From Tomocerus qinae (Eukaryota; Arthropoda; Collembola; Entomobryomorpha; Tomoceridae), in NCBI GenBank assembly GCA_020055645.1, contig CM034547.1, positions 31,558,513-31,622,512 on the forward strand: DNA of 64,000 nucleotides. Direction: 5' to 3'. Position 1 is the first letter of the stretch; each line of letters begins with the position of its first letter. A program made the translations under genes and the position numbers. A model generated the notes under the pieces. The model saw only the letters and a list, made by a program, of their open reading frames with translations. It did not search any database and was not told the DNA's origin. Of this stretch, positions 59,403 through 64,000 are shown in pieces.

Positions 59403-60691
59403 ATTTAATTGCATTCATTAAAGTAACTAAATCGTTCTCGACAAAGAAGTAAGTATTATGTGGTAAAATTGTACGTTTTTACGTCAAAGCAAAGTGAATC
59501 TGAACTATTCTTTGTGCATTCGTTAAGATTTAGACTTTAGACTTACCATTAGACTGTGTAATGTAATTTATAGGTTATATACCATATGCAGAGCAAATTA
59601 TAGAGAACTACACTATACTTTATTATAATATAAGAACCTGACCTATATTATTGAATGAAAAGAAAACGTATTTCTCAGTGACATGAAGTAGGCATCCACT
59701 TTTACTCATCGTCAGATCAAATCACATCGGACGTGCTATCATTTACGTAGTTAGTGTATACATTGTAGAATAACAGGAACAAATCTGTCGTGTCTCACGC
59801 TACACAATAATGTATTAAGGTAACAGTTACTATTAGTTTTCTACGCTGTTCATGACTGTAGCTGTTAAAATGGCTCCAGCACTGAAATTTGTTATTTTGT
59901 TTTGTACAAATTTAAGTGGCAATGTTTGTTTGCCATTAGTTGCGTTTAATATGTAATTTATGTACCTATAGGCATATAGTATGATATAACTTGTATTTTA
60001 CTACCTCCAACTGGCTAGTTGGATTTATTTATATTGTAGTATTTATTGTTTTCCGTTTTGTATTGGTCATTTGTATTTGTAAAGTATTACGTACGTACTG
60101 CTAGTAGAAAGTTATATTTGTTGCACTTATTATTTTTCCTTTCGTTAGTATTCACTCCAGCTAACGAGATGTATTCACAGTTCAGATTATACGTAGCTTT
60201 ATAAGTCATACTAACTTTGTACCGCACAGTTATGAGTTATGACGATGTTTGTACCTTAATCTTATTTATAGACGTATGCGTTGTGCTATAACTACAAATG
60301 AAACCATGTCCGTACTTTGTGTTACTCCAATTTATGCATGTAAATACATCATAAGAACTTTCAACTCCGCCGTTACAATAATTAGAATGCATAATCCGTT
60401 ATCCACAACGACATGTTTCTCATGTACAGTACAGACAAACAGACCAGCCAGATGTAGACATTTTTCCTATTTGCTACGATCCTCGTCTAAACTGATCTCA
60501 ATAATAGAATAAGTTGACAGATTTATAGGACTAAATATAATTTGAATCAAGTAGTTTTTGTGTTGTTTTCTCGGATTTACAATTAATAGTTAAAAGTAAG
60601 AATACTATTAGTTGCGGGTTGATATTGTTCAATTTTGGTTAGTTCAACAAGCTATGTTAATATATACCGTTAGATTTAGTACTAAAGTAAT

Positions 60692-60845
60692 TAACCGTTT
60701 GCCTAATGCATCCTGCTATATATAATGTATAAAAGTTCAACTATAAGTTCTCTTGTTTGGTAAAGGTACTCCTACTTATTATTAAATCCGTTAAATCGTA
60801 GAAAGAAAATTAATATTTACTCGTGATGCATTAGGCAAACGGTTA
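60692..60845. mobile_element. Small inverted-repeat element, possible mariner-type MITE
   Basis: Arms 60692-60712 and 60825-60845 are perfect 21-bp inverted copies containing ACCGTTTGCCTAATGCATC, separated by 112 bp. The outer bases are TA on both sides, compatible with a TA target duplication. It may lie within the receptor 3'UTR. Confidence 0.65.
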
Positions 60846-61562
60846 GTGACTAGTAAATGTATTAATTTTATGTTAAGGAATTATTATAGTTAAAATAGCA
60901 TATACCCACATGTTATACATTATCGTGTAATGCAGGTTGAAGTAATTGTGAAAATTACGAAAACCTTCCACTGTGTTCTTTTGATTCGTTCCTAATAATA
61001 TAATTATTTTAATTTGTAGTAAGTTAGTAAAGTATTCTATTCTGCATGTTTTCACTGACAATAAGATTAAGAGAACTGTCAATCAGTTCTATTGCACGCA
61101 AATTGGATTTTGCTGGTTTGCCACAAAGTTGCACTGCACTCAAAGACTTTAGCCAACAAGTTTAACTTTCTTTGACTATAAAGAAATTATTTAAATACTA
61201 CATTCATGGAACAGAGCAACCCACCCATTGTTTAGTGTTCGATTTGTTTCTCTCATAATTTTGTAATTTCAAGTTGAAGTACCACAGGGGATTTGCTAAA
61301 ATGACCTTGTAGTACATCTATGTGACTAGTAGAAATAGATAAGTAAATTTCCTCAGGAATGCCCGGCAGGAACAATAATAATTTAACTTTGTTATGAAAT
61401 GCTGCTAATACAATGTACATGAAACAAATTAATTGGTTATTTTACAGAAATTATACATTTATTCCGTATGTGCGAATTGAATAATGTACCGTTAACAATT
61501 GCCAATATGCCTTTAATTTGCAATACTTATATGAAATGTGAAGCATTACAGAAGATTTTTTC

Positions 61563-61568
61563 AATAAA
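61563..61568 (+). terminator. Candidate InR polyadenylation signal
   Basis: AATAAA about 2.16 kb past the receptor stop codon, the first canonical hexamer I see downstream. Transcript evidence would be needed to choose between it and 61821-61826. Confidence 0.3.
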
Positions 61569-64000
61569 GAATATATTTTGACATGATAAAATAGAAATAA
61601 ATGCCGTAGTCAGGAATTGCAGCTTTTTTGACGGATTATTATTATCTGCCACTCAGCACCATTTCCAGTTGCACACAAGCCATAAAATTATGATCACTTT
61701 AATTTTTCACAAGCTTTTTTTATTTCACGCGAGGTTTGCTGAAAACCATTTGTTCATATTTAACAATAGTAACTGTTCTGATTGGGTTGCTCTAGTTGTT
61801 ATTTGTCTTAACTTTTAATTAATAAAAGAAATGCAAACAATACAGAATGCTAGAAGAGGTAAGGGTCATTCATTGTTTATAATAGCTGATCTAAGTAAAG
61901 CAGTATGGCCTTAGCAAGAGGAATTCTAGCCCAAGAAGATTCGTAAATCTCACGCTTGGGCTTTTTCTGGAATATCAAAAAGGGTTGTCCCCAAATTCCC
62001 CTTGATGTGGTAGTTCTGAGGATAATTGTTTATGAGAGTGCACAAATATCAAGAATTATTCACCAGAAGGAGTGAATTTAAGAGTAGCAGAAAACGCAGG
62101 AAATAAATTTCTGTGACACTATCGCATCGTACCTACCAACCAACGCTAACAGAGTCCAACATGTGTGGTATGAATTGTAAAAATGAAAAGTATATTTAGT
62201 ACATGTTAACAGAAAGCCAAATACCACCGATTCTTGCTTGTTTTGGCTTTGTGGACCTTCTGTATGTACAAACTATATGTAGAATTTATAGTAGCTCATT
62301 AATTCGTTATAAGCGACGAAATGATTAGTATCATGTTTCTCTTTCGTTCAACTGTATAAATACTAAGCATGTATTCAACGTATTCATGTCGGGGTTTGGG
62401 TGGGAAGGACTGGAGTAAACGCTTGTAGTAAGTACAGAAATCAAAGTATATAAATGTCGTATTTGTACATTTTGAAATAATGGAATTGTACACTCACCCG
62501 TAGGACTTGAAAATAACATACTTTACTTTAGATACGATGCGCAACAAGAAAGTATGAACTAATAAAAACGTGTTTTCTTTTATAATTATGTATATTACAA
62601 TCATAAGTCGTATTGTCTCTAACACATGTCCTCAATACACAAGTAAGGATTTGCAGATATGCAATGATGATCTAGATTTTGACTTCGTAATTGAAATTTT
62701 TCTGTACATCACCATTAGCATCTTTATTTTAAAGTAACCAGTTATTATAAAAGTTTACATTTCATATTATTTATCACATGAAGTAATGATCATAACTACA
62801 GAGTACAGAATATGCCACGATTCAAGTCCATATAGTCCGCTTTTCATTTTCAGAGATAACATTATATCTTCTGCCCTGGAGCGAGCGTTTTAGAGGAAAT
62901 CATTAAGAATTGCCCACTCTGCCTATTGAAACTTTTTCCGGGAAAAGAACTTCCATGCTTTCAAAGATAATAATATATTCTATATATAATGCGTACGGTT
63001 AATAAATAAAACAAGCTCTCTTTCGATTTTTACTGCCGATTTTCAGCGTCTGGATCCTCTGATCAACACGACATTACATTTTAATCATGATATTAACAAT
63101 ATAGAACCGAATCTAAAATGTCCAGCTAAGAAATTTGGAGACTGAAACTCAATACAAATACATTCTGTAGAAAAGAAATATTTATTCGCTTGAATCTCTT
63201 ATGTCGGTTGATCTCATCCATTCACAAAAAATATTCGAAGGGATACCACAACAGTACGAAAACACGAGTTGGTCAATGTTGTAACTCCCTAAAGCACTTG
63301 GATTTCATTGGACGTAGAAACCCAGTTTATAGAGAAGTAGATACGACAGATCTGAGCAGCTCATCATTTCTTTTCTAAAAAAACTAGTTATACACAGACG
63401 ATACAGAGACGCAGACTCCGTTCCATTGAAATATAACCTCGATATCTAGATGAATCATTTTTAGTATCTTTTACTTAAATCGTGGCTTGGCTTTTATCAA
63501 AATCCCGTTGCAAAAGTTGGGTTTAGGACGTCTTCAGTTTGTGTAACTGTACTTAGAACGCTGCTACTTTGAACTTTCCTAGAATCTATATTCTACTCAC
63601 AGAAGTACTAGACTAATAGTATATTCTACTTTTCCACTGTTGTTTTTCTTCCTCCAAGCTTCCCTCATTGTATGTATCCGTCAACACTAATTGCTCAACT
63701 GGATGGAAAATCGATTGTATAACTGAAGCAATTTACGCTAGGGTTGCCCCATTCCAAAATTGAGTAAAATGGATTGTTACTTTGATTTTCTCCAAAAATG
63801 GTTTTGAATGAGTGCATAAAATAATATTACACGGTATACATACGATTTTGAAGATTTTAATGACAAGGATTTAAATGAGGCTCATGAAAATTGGAATTAA
63901 AAGTTCAAAGGAAATCAATCATTGAAAGTCATTGTGTGGTTTCCTGCAACTTGTAATAAAAGAACTTTCTGTCGTTACTTCTGCTATGTATATTAATGCT

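Larger units (their letters stand above)
59403..64000. other. InR 3'UTR and downstream flank
   Basis: No coding frame recognised. Clear AATAAA hexamers first appear about 2 kb after the stop (61563-61568, then 61821-61826), so a long 3'UTR is possible. A small inverted-repeat element lies at 60692-60845. Confidence 0.45.

Noticed and set aside
1..64000. CRISPR arrays, tRNA or rRNA genes
   Set aside because: No regularly spaced repeats or recognisable tRNA/rRNA sequence noticed; the window is eukaryotic. A tRNA/ncRNA scan was not possible here.

Overview
This is a eukaryotic, AT-rich window from an arthropod, most likely a hexapod or other pancrustacean. The genes are split by GT-AG introns, there are no operons, and the coded proteins are metazoan signalling proteins. 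Their wording is closest to what I recall of insect relatives, for example the [15 protein letters not shown] stretch of the Shc PTB domain. The species cannot be fixed from the sequence alone.

Layout. 1-6473: no gene seen. 6474-16551 (+): an SHC adaptor gene in 11 exons with a PTB, CH1 and SH2 core, preceded by an unusually large disordered N-terminal region (one 2.4-kb exon). 16552-24594: tail-to-tail intergenic space with a 2-kb inverted-repeat mobile element that contains a near-perfect 121-bp foldback hairpin. 24595-35679 (-): a six-exon alpha-arrestin (ARRDC-type) gene. Its fourth intron holds, on the opposite strand, a complete four-exon C-type-lectin-like secreted protein gene (25534-26673). 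35680-41198: divergent intergenic space with a short MITE, a candidate TATA box just beside it and a FOXO-type site. 41199-59402 (+): a 16-exon insulin/IGF receptor gene whose first intron carries a 3.8-kb LTR retrotransposon with identical LTRs. 59403-64000: downstream/3'UTR sequence with a small inverted-repeat element.

All four gene models were built by hand. Every exon junction given keeps reading frame (phases checked by counting) and uses GT-AG borders. The models give about 1241 aa (Shc), 343 aa (arrestin), 273 aa (lectin) and 1690 aa (InR).

Functional logic. The insulin receptor keeps a juxtamembrane NPEY motif, the classic docking site for Shc/IRS PTB domains, and the Shc PTB protein is coded about 25 kb upstream. 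Alpha-arrestins act in receptor trafficking, so three potentially cooperating genes sit together; whether that linkage means anything is not shown by the sequence. The receptor is odd in lacking the first of the three activation-loop tyrosines, and Shc is odd in its roughly 780-residue N-terminal extension.
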